Below, in pieces: positions 45,183 to 54,116 of a stretch of DNA of 64,000 nucleotides. Origin of the DNA: Natrinema sp. HArc-T2. GTDB taxonomy: Archaea > Halobacteriota > Halobacteria > Halobacteriales > Natrialbaceae. The notes beneath the pieces were generated by a model. It was not told the origin of the DNA. It did not search any database and saw nothing but the letters and a program-made list of their open reading frames with translations. The stretch is from NCBI RefSeq assembly GCF_041821085.1, contig NZ_JBGUAZ010000002.1, positions 434,001 through 498,000 of the forward strand. The letters run 5' to 3'. Position 1 is the stretch's first letter, and every line of letters begins with the position of its first letter. A program made the translations under genes and the position numbers.

Positions 45183-46031
45183 ATGGCACTTGGATTCGTC
45201 GTCTCACTCACGGTACTCGTCGTTTGTATCGGCCTGCTCGGGACTTGCGTGATCTGTCTCGATCGAACCGCTTTGAAGCGGACGGCAACCGACTACGATC
45301 GTCGACTCACCGAAATCTCGCCGTACGTTGGCGTCACGGCACTATTTTTCCTCGGCAAGCGGGCGACTCACGGCCACAGTTTACGGCTCTCGCGCGCGCT
45401 CGACTGGGATCTCACCGCTGAAATCTACGCCATCGAAGGCGAGTTCGTCGCGGTGATGCAAGACGTCGTCCCCGAGGCGACACTCGAGTTCTTCTCGGCG
45501 ATGTATATGTTCGGGTTCCCGTTCCTGCTGGTGACCGCCCTGGTCCTGTATTTCCTGTTGCCCACCCAGCGACATTTGAAAGAACTGCTCATCGCGTACC
45601 TGCTGAACTACTTCATCGGGACCCTGTTGTATACGCTCTTTATCGTCTACGGGCCGCGCAATCACCTCTCGTCCGTCGACGGCCTGATGTACTCGTTTTA
45701 CCCACAAACACAGGAAGTCACGGCGGCAGTGTCGGCGAACACGAACGTTTTCCCCTCGCTCCATACGTCGCTGGCAGTCGTCGTCATGCTGTTCGCCTGG
45801 CGCTCACGCGAGGAATACCCGCGGTGGTTCGGGATCTCGTCGTTCGTGACGAGTTGTGTCGTGTTCTCGACGATGTACCTCGGGATCCACTGGCTGATCG
45901 ACGTTCTCGCGGGCGTTCTCCTCGCTCTCGGGAGCGTTATCGGTGCCGAACGGATCGTCACCCGCGTGGAGGGTACAGCAGGCTCCGTTCCCACCGGCGA
46001 GGACGCCATCGCATCCGACGCGAGCGACTAA
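45183..46031 (+). CDS. PAP2 superfamily membrane phosphatase (AUR1/PAP2_3-like)
   Basis: A 282-residue membrane protein with about six hydrophobic segments. The PAP2 active site is spread over GPRNHLS near residue 157, PSLHTSLAVVV near 195 (phosphatase motif 2) and GIHWLIDVLAG near 240 (motif 3). The PSLHTS form is typical of the AUR1/inositolphosphotransferase branch rather than classical PAP2 (PSGH). It therefore could transfer a phospho-headgroup or dephosphorylate a lipid phosphate. The ATG at 45183 is preferred to the longer frame at 45090. Regulation is not evident. Confidence 0.82.
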   Translation: MALGFVVSLTVLVVCIGLLGTCVICLDRTALKRTATDYDRRLTEISPYVGVTALFFLGKRATHGHSLRLSRALDWDLTAEIYAIEGEFVAVMQDVVPEATLEFFSAMYMFGFPFLLVTALVLYFLLPTQRHLKELLIAYLLNYFIGTLLYTLFIVYGPRNHLSSVDGLMYSFYPQTQEVTAAVSANTNVFPSLHTSLAVVVMLFAWRSREEYPRWFGISSFVTSCVVFSTMYLGIHWLIDVLAGVLLALGSVIGAERIVTRVEGTAGSVPTGEDAIASDASD

Positions 46032-46050
46032 TCGCCGTGCCGCTCCTGTC

Positions 46051-48483
46051 TTACCCAGTATAGTCGCTTCCGATAACTTCTCGAATCCGCTCGGCGGTCA
46101 CCTGCCCGACGCCGTCAGCTGCTTGCAGTTCGTCTTCGGTCGCGATCATCACGCCCTCGACCGTGCCGAACTCCTCGAGGAGCGAGCGCGCGGTGACGGG
46201 ACCGATCTCGGCGATCGAGGCGACGACGTACTCCTGTTGCTCGCTCAGGGTCTTACTGGCTTTCTCGCCGTGGACCGACACCTCCCGGTCGGCGGTCGCC
46301 TGTTCCCGACCGGCGATCACGGCCAGCAGTTCCGTCGTGTCGGCTTCGCTTTCGGTCCGCAGAACGCTCGCGCCGAAGTCGACCGCGAGACTCGAGAGCG
46401 CGCCCCGAACCGCGTTCGGGTGAATGTCGCGTTGTTCGTACAGCCCGTCGCCTTCGACGACGACGATCGGTCGCGAGTAGTGTCGCGCCATGGCGCCGAC
46501 CTGCTCGAAGACCGACCGGTCGCCCCCGACCAGCGAGTCGACGAAGTCGGCGACGGACTTGCGCTCGACGGCCACTCGATCCGAGAGGACGTAGTCGCCG
46601 ACGGCGAGCGTCTCGAGGCGGACGTCGATCTCTTCGCGTCGTGAGAGGTCGCGGGCGATGTTGGCGTCCATCTCGCGCTGGTCCGCAACGATTTCGACGG
46701 CGTCGCCGTCGGCGTGTGGTTCGTGCGTTTCGACCTCGCTGTCCTCGTCAGGGTCCGACTTTGCGTCGGCGAACTCCTGTAAACCGGGCTGATCTGCAAC
46801 CCCTCCGCTTCCGGTGGAAGAATCGCCGACGGCGTCGACTTTTCCGTCGTCCTCGTCTACTTTCACTCCGCGCTCACTGTCGCTTCCGGCCTCGAAATCG
46901 GCCAGTGACTGCTGGGAGTCGTCGAGTTCGTCCTCGAGCTCGTCGGCCATCCCTTTCAGGTCGCGTAACTCGCTTTCCATCTCTTTTTCGCGCCGCCGGG
47001 AGATCCAGAAGTAGGCCTCGTCGCGGGTGTCCTCGGCCATCAGGACGACGACGCGCCCCTCAGACTGACGACCCGTTCGACCCTTGCGCTGGATCGAGCG
47101 GATCGCGGTCGGGACGGGCTCGTAGAAGAGTACGAGGTCGACTTCCGGAACGTCGAGTCCTTCCTCCGCGACCGACGTGGAGACGAGCACCTCGAACTCG
47201 CCCGCCCGAAACTCGTCTAACACCTCCTGTTGTTGCTTCTGGGTCATGCCGTCTGAACCCTCGCGGTCGCCCTGTCCAACGAAGCGCTTCGCGTCGAAGC
47301 TCTCGCTCAAAAAGTCCGTCAGCGCTTCTGCCGTGTCGCGGGACTCGGTGAAAACGATCACGCGCTCGCCGCCCTCGAGCCCCAGCGTCTCGGCCAGCAG
47401 CATACGGGTCTTGCGGTATTTGGGGTGGAGCTCGTCGAAACTCTCTGCCTTCCGCATGGCCTCACGGACGCGCGGGTCCGAGACCATCCGCTGGCTCGCC
47501 TTCGACGCGCCCGACGAGCGAGCCTGGTTGCGCTGGCGCTCGAAGTACCGGCGCAGAGCTTCGACGCTCTGGGTTTCGACCAGCGTGACCGCCTGTCGGA
47601 GTTTCATTACCTCGGCGTGGACCGACATCCCCTCGAACCCCTCCGACTGGTCGTTGTTGATCAGCTGCTGGAGTTCCGCGCGCATCCGATTGAGATCCTT
47701 CTGGGACTGATCGGGCTGGGTCGACTTCGCCACGCCCAGTTCTTTGAGCTTCTCGAGGCGGTCTTTGATGACTTCGTTCAACGTATCCCGAATCTCGATG
47801 ACCGCGTCGGGCAGATCGATGCGCTCCCACTCGACCTCGGTCTCGTGGGTGAACTCGTCGACGTCGGCGTCCTCTTCGGTCATCACCTCGACCTCCGCGA
47901 TGCCGAGGTTTTCACAGACCTCGAGGATGGCTTCCTCGTCGCCGCCGGGCGAGGCCGACATGCCCGTCACCAGCGGTGCGTTGGCGTCAGCGTGGTACCG
48001 CTCGGCGATGTAGTTGTAGGCGTAGTCGCCGGTCGCGCGGTGGCACTCGTCGAAGGTGACGTGGCTTACGTTCGCAAGCGAGACGCGGCTCCCGACGAGA
48101 TCGTTTTCGATCACCTGTGGGGTCGCCATCACGACCGTTGCCTCCGTCCACAGCTCGGCGCGGTCGTCCGGGCTCACGTCGCCGGTGAAGACGACGATCT
48201 CCTCGTTGGGGATTTGGAGAGCCTCCCGGTAGAAATCGGCGTGTTGCTGAACGAGGGGTTTCGTCGGCGCGAGCATCAGGGATTTGCCGCCGACCTCCTC
48301 GAGCCGTCGGGCCGTGACCAGCAGGCTCACCGTCGTCTTCCCGAGCCCGGTCGGGAGACAGACGAGCGTGTGGTGGTTCGCGGCCGTCCCCGCGAGTTTC
48401 AGCTGGTAGAGGCGGCGTTCTAGAAAGTCGGGCTCGAGCAACGGATGCTCGATCGACGCGACGTCCTCGTCCGTCGTTGCCAT
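46051..48483 (-). CDS. hef: Hef: helicase-nuclease for forked DNA
   Basis: An 810-residue archaeal Hef, a repair protein of the XPF/FANCM family. An SF2 helicase domain carries Walker A PTGLGKTT (residues 44-51) and the DECH box at 145-148. An acidic, low-complexity linker (about 530-590) separates it from an ERCC4-type nuclease with the catalytic ERKSVADF near residue 640. A helix-hairpin-helix pair follows (IGPVTARSLLEEFG, GVGQVTAERIREVIG). Start ATG 48483 (MATTDEDVASIEHPL) is the expected N-terminus; the frame opens farther upstream, into the tspO promoter. Confidence 0.93.
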   Translation of the reverse strand: MATTDEDVASIEHPLLEPDFLERRLYQLKLAGTAANHHTLVCLPTGLGKTTVSLLVTARRLEEVGGKSLMLAPTKPLVQQHADFYREALQIPNEEIVVFTGDVSPDDRAELWTEATVVMATPQVIENDLVGSRVSLANVSHVTFDECHRATGDYAYNYIAERYHADANAPLVTGMSASPGGDEEAILEVCENLGIAEVEVMTEEDADVDEFTHETEVEWERIDLPDAVIEIRDTLNEVIKDRLEKLKELGVAKSTQPDQSQKDLNRMRAELQQLINNDQSEGFEGMSVHAEVMKLRQAVTLVETQSVEALRRYFERQRNQARSSGASKASQRMVSDPRVREAMRKAESFDELHPKYRKTRMLLAETLGLEGGERVIVFTESRDTAEALTDFLSESFDAKRFVGQGDREGSDGMTQKQQQEVLDEFRAGEFEVLVSTSVAEEGLDVPEVDLVLFYEPVPTAIRSIQRKGRTGRQSEGRVVVLMAEDTRDEAYFWISRRREKEMESELRDLKGMADELEDELDDSQQSLADFEAGSDSERGVKVDEDDGKVDAVGDSSTGSGGVADQPGLQEFADAKSDPDEDSEVETHEPHADGDAVEIVADQREMDANIARDLSRREEIDVRLETLAVGDYVLSDRVAVERKSVADFVDSLVGGDRSVFEQVGAMARHYSRPIVVVEGDGLYEQRDIHPNAVRGALSSLAVDFGASVLRTESEADTTELLAVIAGREQATADREVSVHGEKASKTLSEQQEYVVASIAEIGPVTARSLLEEFGTVEGVMIATEDELQAADGVGQVTAERIREVIGSDYTG

Positions 48484-48584
48484 TGGCTGCGATTCGACGC
48501 GGGCGCTGTTAAGGATTGAGATAGCGGAGTGAAAGTGGTCTCGCGGCTGCAGTAGCCGCTGGTGCTGGCTGACTCGTGGTCGGT

Positions 48585-48616
48585 TAGGCTGCTGATATAT
48601 ACATCGAGACAGCCTA
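48585..48616. promoter_or_regulatory. inverted repeat around the tspO TATA box
   Basis: TAGGCTG (48585-48591) and CAGCCTA (48610-48616) pair exactly, flanking GATATATAC. The ATG of tspO follows at 48626, so a leaderless transcript would start within or next to the right arm. It could be an operator for a repressor. Confidence 0.45.
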
Positions 48617-48625
48617 CACTGCCGC

Positions 48626-49126
48626 ATGGAAACCCGAACGATCCGCCAACGCCTGCCGGACCTCGGGTCGATCCTCACCGCGGTCGGCTTCGTCCTGCTG
48701 GTCAACCTCGTCGGGGCGGCACCGAGCGCGATCGGATCGCCCGATACGCCGTGGTTTCGCGCCCTCGAGAAACCGTGGTTTTACCCGCCGACGATCGCGT
48801 TTCCGGTCGTCTGGACGCTGCTGTTTACCCTGCTGGGCGTTGCGCTGTGGCTCGTCTGGCGCAGCGATGCCGACGGTCGGCGGCTCGCGCTGGGGCTGTT
48901 CGGCGCACAAATGCTGTTCAACGTTGTCTGGACGCCGACGTTTTTTGCGCTCGAGGCGCCGCTTGCTGCCCTCGGCGTTATCGTCGTCCTCTGGGGACTC
49001 GTCGTCGGGACGATCGTCGCGTTCCGACGGGTCGACCGCCGTGGGGCGGCGCTGCTGGTCCCGTATCTCGCGTGGGTGACGTTCGCAGCCATCCTCAATT
49101 TCGAGCTCTGGCGGTTGAACGCATGA
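48626..49126 (+). CDS. tspO: TspO/MBR family tryptophan-rich sensory protein
   Basis: A 166-residue membrane protein with five hydrophobic segments. Family residues are visible: FRALEKPWFYPPTIAFPVVWTLLF near residue 36, where P-W-F-x-P-P-x-x-F-x-x-V-W-T is the TspO signature. The later segments (NVVWTPTFFALEAPLAALGVI, LVPYLAWVTFAAILNFELWRLN) also fit. Members bind porphyrins and other ligands and respond to light or oxygen. A TATA box flanked by a 7-bp inverted repeat lies 25-35 bases before the ATG, suggesting regulated leaderless transcription. It is divergent from hef. Confidence 0.9.
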   Translation: METRTIRQRLPDLGSILTAVGFVLLVNLVGAAPSAIGSPDTPWFRALEKPWFYPPTIAFPVVWTLLFTLLGVALWLVWRSDADGRRLALGLFGAQMLFNVVWTPTFFALEAPLAALGVIVVLWGLVVGTIVAFRRVDRRGAALLVPYLAWVTFAAILNFELWRLNA

Positions 49127-49164
49127 GGACAACGAACGCAGCATTTCGCTTCGTTCGGCCACTG

Positions 49165-50385
49165 TCACTGTTCCGATAGTGTGGGAAGCCACCGCGTCAA
49201 GGCTATCGCGACGACGACGAGGCCGGCCAGCACGAGGTACGCCTCGTCGAAGTAGCCCCGGTCGGCGAGCGCACCGAACAGGACCGGACTCGCCGCGCCG
49301 GTGGTCATGTAGACGGTCCGCAAGAATCCGAGCCCCGTCCCCTGCATATCCGACGGAAACGCCGTCGTCATGTACGGCAGGGTGATCGTCCCGTAGCCGA
49401 GGATGCTCGAGAGAAAGACAGTCCCGACGGCGATGGGCCAAAAGCCCTCGAGAAACGGCAACGCGACCAGCGAGACGACGATAACGCCCAGCACCGGTGG
49501 CAGCGCCGTCCGGATGCCGAACCGGTCGTAGAGCCGACCAGTCAACGGCTGGACGACGATCCCAGTCGCGAAAAAGGCGCTGAACAGCCCGGTCGCGACC
49601 CCCTCCGAAAAGCCCTTGATCTCGATCAGGTAGGTCGGATAGAAGCCCGTAAACGCCTGCCAGGCGCAGTAGGTGAGGATCTGGATCGCGGTCACGGTCA
49701 CGATCTCCCGCCGGCGCAGTTGCGAACCGACATAGCGTGCCGTCTCGAGCGAGACGCTATCGACGGCACTGGTCGTACTCGAGGTACGTGCGGGGACGAC
49801 GAGCCGGAGGCCGATCGCCACGGCGACGAACGCCGGGACGACGAGGCCGAAGCCGTACTGCCAGGCGAACGCCGAGGCGATGCCGCCAGCCGCAAGCGGG
49901 AGGACGGTGTTGCCGACCTGACCCGCCGCCATCGTGATCCCGATCGCAGTCCCGTCGTTGTCGGGGTAGATATTCGACAGCGTCGTAAACCGGGCGACGC
50001 CGTACAGCGCCGTCCCGAAGCCGAAGGCCGCCGTCGCGAGATAGACGACCGGCGCGGAGCCAGCGACAGCGACGAGACCGAGTGTCACTGCCGAAATCAC
50101 GGTGCTCGCGACGAGAACGTTTCCTTCACCGAATCGGTCGGCAAGCAGTCCGCCCGGGAGCTGTCCGAGCGCATAACAGAGCCAGAGTGCAGTCAGCAGG
50201 AAGCCGGCAGTCGTCAGATCGAGGCCGTAGCTCTCCCGGAGATACGGGAGCAACACCGGATACGCGAGTCGGACGCCGATCGAGAGGAACCAGCCGGCGG
50301 CGACGGCAACCAAAATCCCTCCGCGCCCGTCCGCCAGAAATCCGCGGACGGTTGCGAGTCGACGCTTCGTTCCCAGACGTGACAC
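49165..50385 (-). CDS. MFS transporter
   Basis: A 406-residue carrier with twelve predicted segments. The loop between segments 2 and 3 reads GQLPGGLLADRFGEGNVL, an MFS motif A variant (G-x3-D-R-x-G). A second copy appears after segment 8 (QPLTGRLYDRFGIRTALPP), as the internal duplication of the superfamily requires. The substrate is unknown. It converges with tspO (38-base gap). The N-terminus (MSRLGTKRRLATVRGFLADG) is basic and cytoplasmic. Confidence 0.82.
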   Translation of the reverse strand: MSRLGTKRRLATVRGFLADGRGGILVAVAAGWFLSIGVRLAYPVLLPYLRESYGLDLTTAGFLLTALWLCYALGQLPGGLLADRFGEGNVLVASTVISAVTLGLVAVAGSAPVVYLATAAFGFGTALYGVARFTTLSNIYPDNDGTAIGITMAAGQVGNTVLPLAAGGIASAFAWQYGFGLVVPAFVAVAIGLRLVVPARTSSTTSAVDSVSLETARYVGSQLRRREIVTVTAIQILTYCAWQAFTGFYPTYLIEIKGFSEGVATGLFSAFFATGIVVQPLTGRLYDRFGIRTALPPVLGVIVVSLVALPFLEGFWPIAVGTVFLSSILGYGTITLPYMTTAFPSDMQGTGLGFLRTVYMTTGAASPVLFGALADRGYFDEAYLVLAGLVVVAIALTRWLPTLSEQ

Positions 50386-50526
50386 GGTTCTCTCGTTCGT
50401 TTGCGCGCGGCTGCCTTGAGCGACTCAGAACGGTACGACCTTGCCGATACCGGAACCGGTCGATGTCCGCTTTCGCTTCACAACTCACGTCCTGTGGCCG
50501 TCCGCACTGTGCGGTCGCGACTGGGC

Positions 50527-51111
50527 CTACAGCGGCACGACCTCGAGTGCCATCCACGCCAGACAAGCGGCATAAATCGGGATCGTCAGGTTGTCATCGA
50601 TGATGTAGGTGCGGATCTCGAGGGTGACGCCGTCGGCGATCGTCGCGCCGAGGGCGGCGACCAGCGCGACCGCAAGCGGCAGGAACGGGATCGCGACGAC
50701 CGTCGAGACGAGAAACATCGTGATGAGCACTTTCGGCGGCTTGACCCGCTGGAGGGTGTTGTCCGAGACCGTGCCGCTGATCGGATCGCCCAGCGCGAGC
50801 ATCAACATCGCCGGCAGGGCGATATCCGGCTCGAAGACCACCACGACGGCAGCCATACTGATCAGATACAGCGCGTAGGCAGCGGGGTTGTCCTGCTCGT
50901 ACTCCCGGGTGAGCACGTCGTAGAGCCGCCAGTTGAGTCCGACCTGGAGTCGCAGAAACTCGAGGACGAGCGCCCCGGTCGCGAGCAGAATCAGCAAGAG
51001 CTGAAACCGGAACCACGTGAGTCCGAGCTCGAGGGCGTCGGCAAGCAGATAGAGGACGACAAGCCCCGAGCCGCTGGCGTGGACGAGTCGCCGCTTCAGT
51101 TCGTCGGCCAT
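50527..51111 (-). CDS. dolichol kinase-like/CTP-transferase membrane protein
   Basis: A 194-residue integral membrane protein of the dolichol/phytol/diacylglycerol kinase-like family. It starts MADELKRRLVHASGSG, where R-R-x-x-H is the family N-terminal motif. The sequence ALGDPISGTVSDNTLQRVKPPK near residue 127 is a variant of the G-D-x-x-x-x-x-x-G signature that binds CTP. About six hydrophobic segments are visible. Family members phosphorylate isoprenoid alcohols for glycan carrier lipids. It follows glyS on the same strand after a gap of 250 bases that contains a nested inverted repeat. Confidence 0.8.
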   Translation of the reverse strand: MADELKRRLVHASGSGLVVLYLLADALELGLTWFRFQLLLILLATGALVLEFLRLQVGLNWRLYDVLTREYEQDNPAAYALYLISMAAVVVVFEPDIALPAMLMLALGDPISGTVSDNTLQRVKPPKVLITMFLVSTVVAIPFLPLAVALVAALGATIADGVTLEIRTYIIDDNLTIPIYAACLAWMALEVVPL

Positions 51112-51157
51112 TATGTCGTGGCTCGAGAGAGATGACCTTCAGTCCGTCGATCACCTC

Positions 51158-51232
51158 CAACCTTTTACACTGCGGTCTGCCGCGAGCGAGGCACGAAGCG
51201 CCTCGCTCGCGGCGTCCCTCGGTAAAAGGTTG
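51158..51232. repeat. nested inverted repeat between glyS and the dolichol-kinase-like gene
   Basis: Outer arms CAACCTTTTAC (51158-51168) and GTAAAAGGTTG (51222-51232) pair over 11 bases. Inside, GCCGCGAGCGAGGC (51179-51192) and GCCTCGCTCGCGGC (51200-51213) pair perfectly over 14 bases around a 7-base loop. The element lies 3' of glyS and 5' of the next gene, on the same strand. It may end glyS transcription or form an RNA structure; it may also belong to a repeat family. Confidence 0.6.
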
Positions 51233-51257
51233 ATCAAAAGCCTCCTCCCTCCGTTTC

Positions 51258-51272
51258 GGCCCCGAAGGGGCC
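51258..51272. terminator. short GGCCCC/GGGGCC hairpin after glyS
   Basis: GGCCCC and GGGGCC pair over six bases around GAA at 51258-51272, about 90 bases past the glyS stop. A stem this short is only a possible terminator; no T-run is attached to it. Confidence 0.3.
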
Positions 51273-51361
51273 TTCACATCGGTCGTCGGCCTGCTCGTTT
51301 ACCCTTCGGTTCACTCGCAGAGACAACAAAACCTGTACCGCTACCACTGCTACTGTAGCTG

Positions 51362-53137
51362 CTACAGTTCTTCGAACTCGAGGTCGCCAGCTCGAATCGC
51401 CGACAGCGTCTCGGCGAGTTCGTCGACCGGGAGTCGCTTCTGGTCGGTCGTATCTCGTTCACGGACCGTAACCGTTGTTTCCTCGTCTTCGATCGTCTCG
51501 TAGTCGACGGTCACACAGAACGGCGTGCCGACCTCGTCCTGGCGGCGGTAGCGCCGACCGATGTTGCCCGAGTCGTCGTAGGTGACCGACAGACCTGCCT
51601 CGCGCAGGTCCTCGACGATCCCGTCGGCCTGGGCCTCGAGGTCGTCGTCGTTTTGTAGCGGGAAGACGCCGACGAACATCGGCGCGACTTCCGGCTCGAG
51701 CTCGAGGAAAGTGCGATCCTCGCCGTCGACTTCGTCCTCGCGGTAGGCGTGGTGGAGGACGGTGTAGACCAGCCGGTCGACACCGAAGGAGGGTTCGACG
51801 ACGTGTGGGGTGATGTGCTCGCCGGATTCGGTCTGTTCCTCGACCGCGAAGCCGGTTTTCTCGACGGGGATCTCGTGGGTTTCACCCTCGAGTTCGAATT
51901 CGACGGTCTCGCCTTCGAACGCCTCGCGGTCGCGAGCGGCGAGGTCCTCGAGTTTGCCGACGACGGCCTGTGCGTCGCCGCCGAATTCGGGCCCGAGATA
52001 ACTCATGTCGGGGTCGACGGTGGCGCGCTCGACGGTCTGTGGCTCGTCGTACTGCCGGAAGATGGTAAAGCGGTCGCCGGAGTGTTCGGCGTGTTTCGAG
52101 AGGTCGTAGTTGCCTCGATGGGCGAAGCCGGCCATCTCGATCCAGTTGCCGTCGATCTCGCTTTCGGCGTCCCAGCAGTCGCTGGCGTAGTGGGCCCGCT
52201 CGCCAGCTAAGTGCTGGCGGTAGCGGAATCGGTCCATGTCGACGCCGACCGCCTCGTACCATGGCTTGGCGACGCCGAGGAAGTACGCGACCCACGGGTC
52301 CGTGATGATATTCTCGTCGACGGCTGCGCCGATCGTCGTCTCGAAGGCCTCGCCGTCCTCTTCGTTCTGCTCGCTGGCCGGGTAGAGGGTGACTTCGACG
52401 TCCTCGACGCTCGAGAGGTCCGGTTCGTCGACCTCGGGATCGATGAAGTACTCGAGTTCGGCCTGTGTGAACTCGCGGGTCCGGATGATCGATCGCCGCG
52501 GGCTGATCTCGTTGCGATACGCACGACCGATCTGGGTGACGCCGAAGGGGAGCTGGTTGCGCGCGTACTCCTTGAGGCGGGGGAACTCGACGAAGATGCC
52601 CTGTGCGGTCTCGGGGCGCAGGTAGCCGGGATCGGAGTCGCCGGGGCCGATGTTCGTCGCGAACATGAGGTTGAAGTCCTCAACAGCTTGGCCTGCCAGC
52701 CCGGCACCACAGGAGGGACAGACGAGTTCGTACTCGGCGATGACCTCCTCGACTTCGGGGATCTCGAGGCTCTCGGCGTCCTCGTACATCGTGTTGTCCT
52801 CGACGATGTGGTCGGCGCGGTGGCTCTCGCCACAGTCGGGACACTCGACGAGCATGTCGTCGAAGCCGTCGAGGTGGCCCGATGCCTCGAAGACGGGTTC
52901 AGGCATGATCGTCGGCGCGTCGATCTCCATGTTACCCTCCGCGACGGCAAAGCGGTCGCGCCAGGCGTCCTCGACGTTGCCTTTCAGGGCTGCACCCTGC
53001 GGGCCGAAGGTGTAGAAGCCGCCGACGCCGCCGTAGGCGCCCGACGACTGGAAGAAGTAGCCGCGTCGCTTGGCCAGTTCGACCAGTTTCTCGCTCGTGC
53101 TGTCGCTGCCGTCGTCCGTGTGTTGTTGCTCACTCAT
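51362..53137 (-). CDS. glyS: glycyl-tRNA synthetase
   Basis: A 591-residue class II enzyme of the dimeric (eukaryote/archaeal-like) type that charges tRNA-Gly. The N-terminus MSEQQHTDDGSDSTSEKLVELAKRRG and the stretch GGVGGFYTFGPQGAALKGNVEDAW are family motifs. Class II motif 2 is in FRNEISPRRS (AYRNEISPRRSIIRTREFTQAELEYF near residue 220), and motif 3 near PSFGVDRLVYTVL. The anticodon-binding domain follows. It is complete. The start at 53137 is chosen over a 9-residue longer frame. It overlaps the CBS gene by 8 bases, so both are probably transcribed together. Confidence 0.94.
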   Translation of the reverse strand: MSEQQHTDDGSDSTSEKLVELAKRRGYFFQSSGAYGGVGGFYTFGPQGAALKGNVEDAWRDRFAVAEGNMEIDAPTIMPEPVFEASGHLDGFDDMLVECPDCGESHRADHIVEDNTMYEDAESLEIPEVEEVIAEYELVCPSCGAGLAGQAVEDFNLMFATNIGPGDSDPGYLRPETAQGIFVEFPRLKEYARNQLPFGVTQIGRAYRNEISPRRSIIRTREFTQAELEYFIDPEVDEPDLSSVEDVEVTLYPASEQNEEDGEAFETTIGAAVDENIITDPWVAYFLGVAKPWYEAVGVDMDRFRYRQHLAGERAHYASDCWDAESEIDGNWIEMAGFAHRGNYDLSKHAEHSGDRFTIFRQYDEPQTVERATVDPDMSYLGPEFGGDAQAVVGKLEDLAARDREAFEGETVEFELEGETHEIPVEKTGFAVEEQTESGEHITPHVVEPSFGVDRLVYTVLHHAYREDEVDGEDRTFLELEPEVAPMFVGVFPLQNDDDLEAQADGIVEDLREAGLSVTYDDSGNIGRRYRRQDEVGTPFCVTVDYETIEDEETTVTVRERDTTDQKRLPVDELAETLSAIRAGDLEFEEL

Positions 53138-53984
53138 ACAGTGCCTCCAGCAGATCGATATCACGGACGATGCCGACGAGGTCTTCGCCCGTGACCAGCG
53201 GGATCTGTTCGATGTCGTTGCTGATCATCCGCTGTGCGGCTTCCTGTACCGACGTACTGACTGCAACCGTCACCACGTCGTCGCTCATGAACTCCTGGAC
53301 CGGCCCGGTCGGGATCTCGATGTCCCGCGTGGGGAGATAGCGGCTGCCGACGGCCTTGATCCCTTCCCACGACCAGTCGTCGTCCTGATCGCCGAAGTTG
53401 TCACCGGTCGACTCCTCCCCCTCGACGATCCGGGCGACGTCGATGATGTCGACCTCCGTGAGGATCCCGCTCATCCGACCGTCGTCGTCCAGTGCCACGG
53501 TGTAGGGGACGTTCGCGTAGGAGAGTCCCCGTTCGGCGACGGGCAGCGGTGCCCCCTCGTAGGTCGTGTTCACGTCCTCGCTGACGTAGGATTCGACGGT
53601 GGCATCGGTCTCCTGATCGCCCGTCGCGATCGCGTGGATCACGTCCGTCACCGTGACGATCCCCTCGAACTCGCCGTCGACAACGGGCACGCGCCGTGCA
53701 CCTTCTTCGACCATCGTCCGAGCGACGGCCTCGAGGCTCGTCTCAGCCGTCGTCGTCGGCATGTCTTCTTCCATCAGCATGACGAGCTGGTCCTCGTCAG
53801 GCTGTTCGATCAGCGTCTCCCGCGTGACCAGTCCGCGGTACTCGAGCCCGTCGTCGGTCTCTTTGACGACCGGCACGGACGAGAACGACTGCTCTTGGAG
53901 ATACTCGAGCACGTCGGTCCGGGTGCCCGGCAGATCGACGGTCACCACGTCCTCGCGAGGCGTCATCGCGTCGGCTACGTTCAT
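53130..53984 (-). CDS. protein with four CBS domains
   Basis: A 284-residue soluble protein made of two tandem CBS pairs. Each CBS repeat begins near ADAMTPREDVVTVDLPG (residue 4), EDMPTTTAETSLEAVART, EDVNTTYEGAPLPVAERG and SDDVVTVAVSTSVQEAAQRM. CBS pairs bind adenine nucleotides or SAM and act as energy or metabolite sensors. No enzymatic domain is attached. It lies directly upstream of glyS with an 8-base overlap. A role in sensing is inferred only from the family. Confidence 0.87.
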   Translation of the reverse strand: MNVADAMTPREDVVTVDLPGTRTDVLEYLQEQSFSSVPVVKETDDGLEYRGLVTRETLIEQPDEDQLVMLMEEDMPTTTAETSLEAVARTMVEEGARRVPVVDGEFEGIVTVTDVIHAIATGDQETDATVESYVSEDVNTTYEGAPLPVAERGLSYANVPYTVALDDDGRMSGILTEVDIIDVARIVEGEESTGDNFGDQDDDWSWEGIKAVGSRYLPTRDIEIPTGPVQEFMSDDVVTVAVSTSVQEAAQRMISNDIEQIPLVTGEDLVGIVRDIDLLEALYE

Positions 53985-54095
53985 ATCCCCACCGTACGGC
54001 TAAAATGAGTATAAACCCAGTGTTTCACACCCAGTCTCTGTCCGATTTCCGATCAGTATTGCGATCGGATAGTCAACTTCGACGACTTTATATAC

Positions 54096-54114
54096 TAGTG
54101 AGTGTGACTCACTA
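54096..54114. promoter_or_regulatory. operator-like palindrome before the 53-residue gene
   Basis: TAGTGAGTGTGACTCACTA has perfect 8-base arms around GTG. It starts just after a TTTATATA box (54087-54094) and ends 2 bases before the ATG at 54117. A leaderless transcript would start inside or immediately beside it, so a bound protein would block initiation. The core TGAGT-N3-ACTCA recurs as GAGT-CAC-ACTC at 55020-55030. Confidence 0.55.
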
Positions 54115-54116
54115 TC

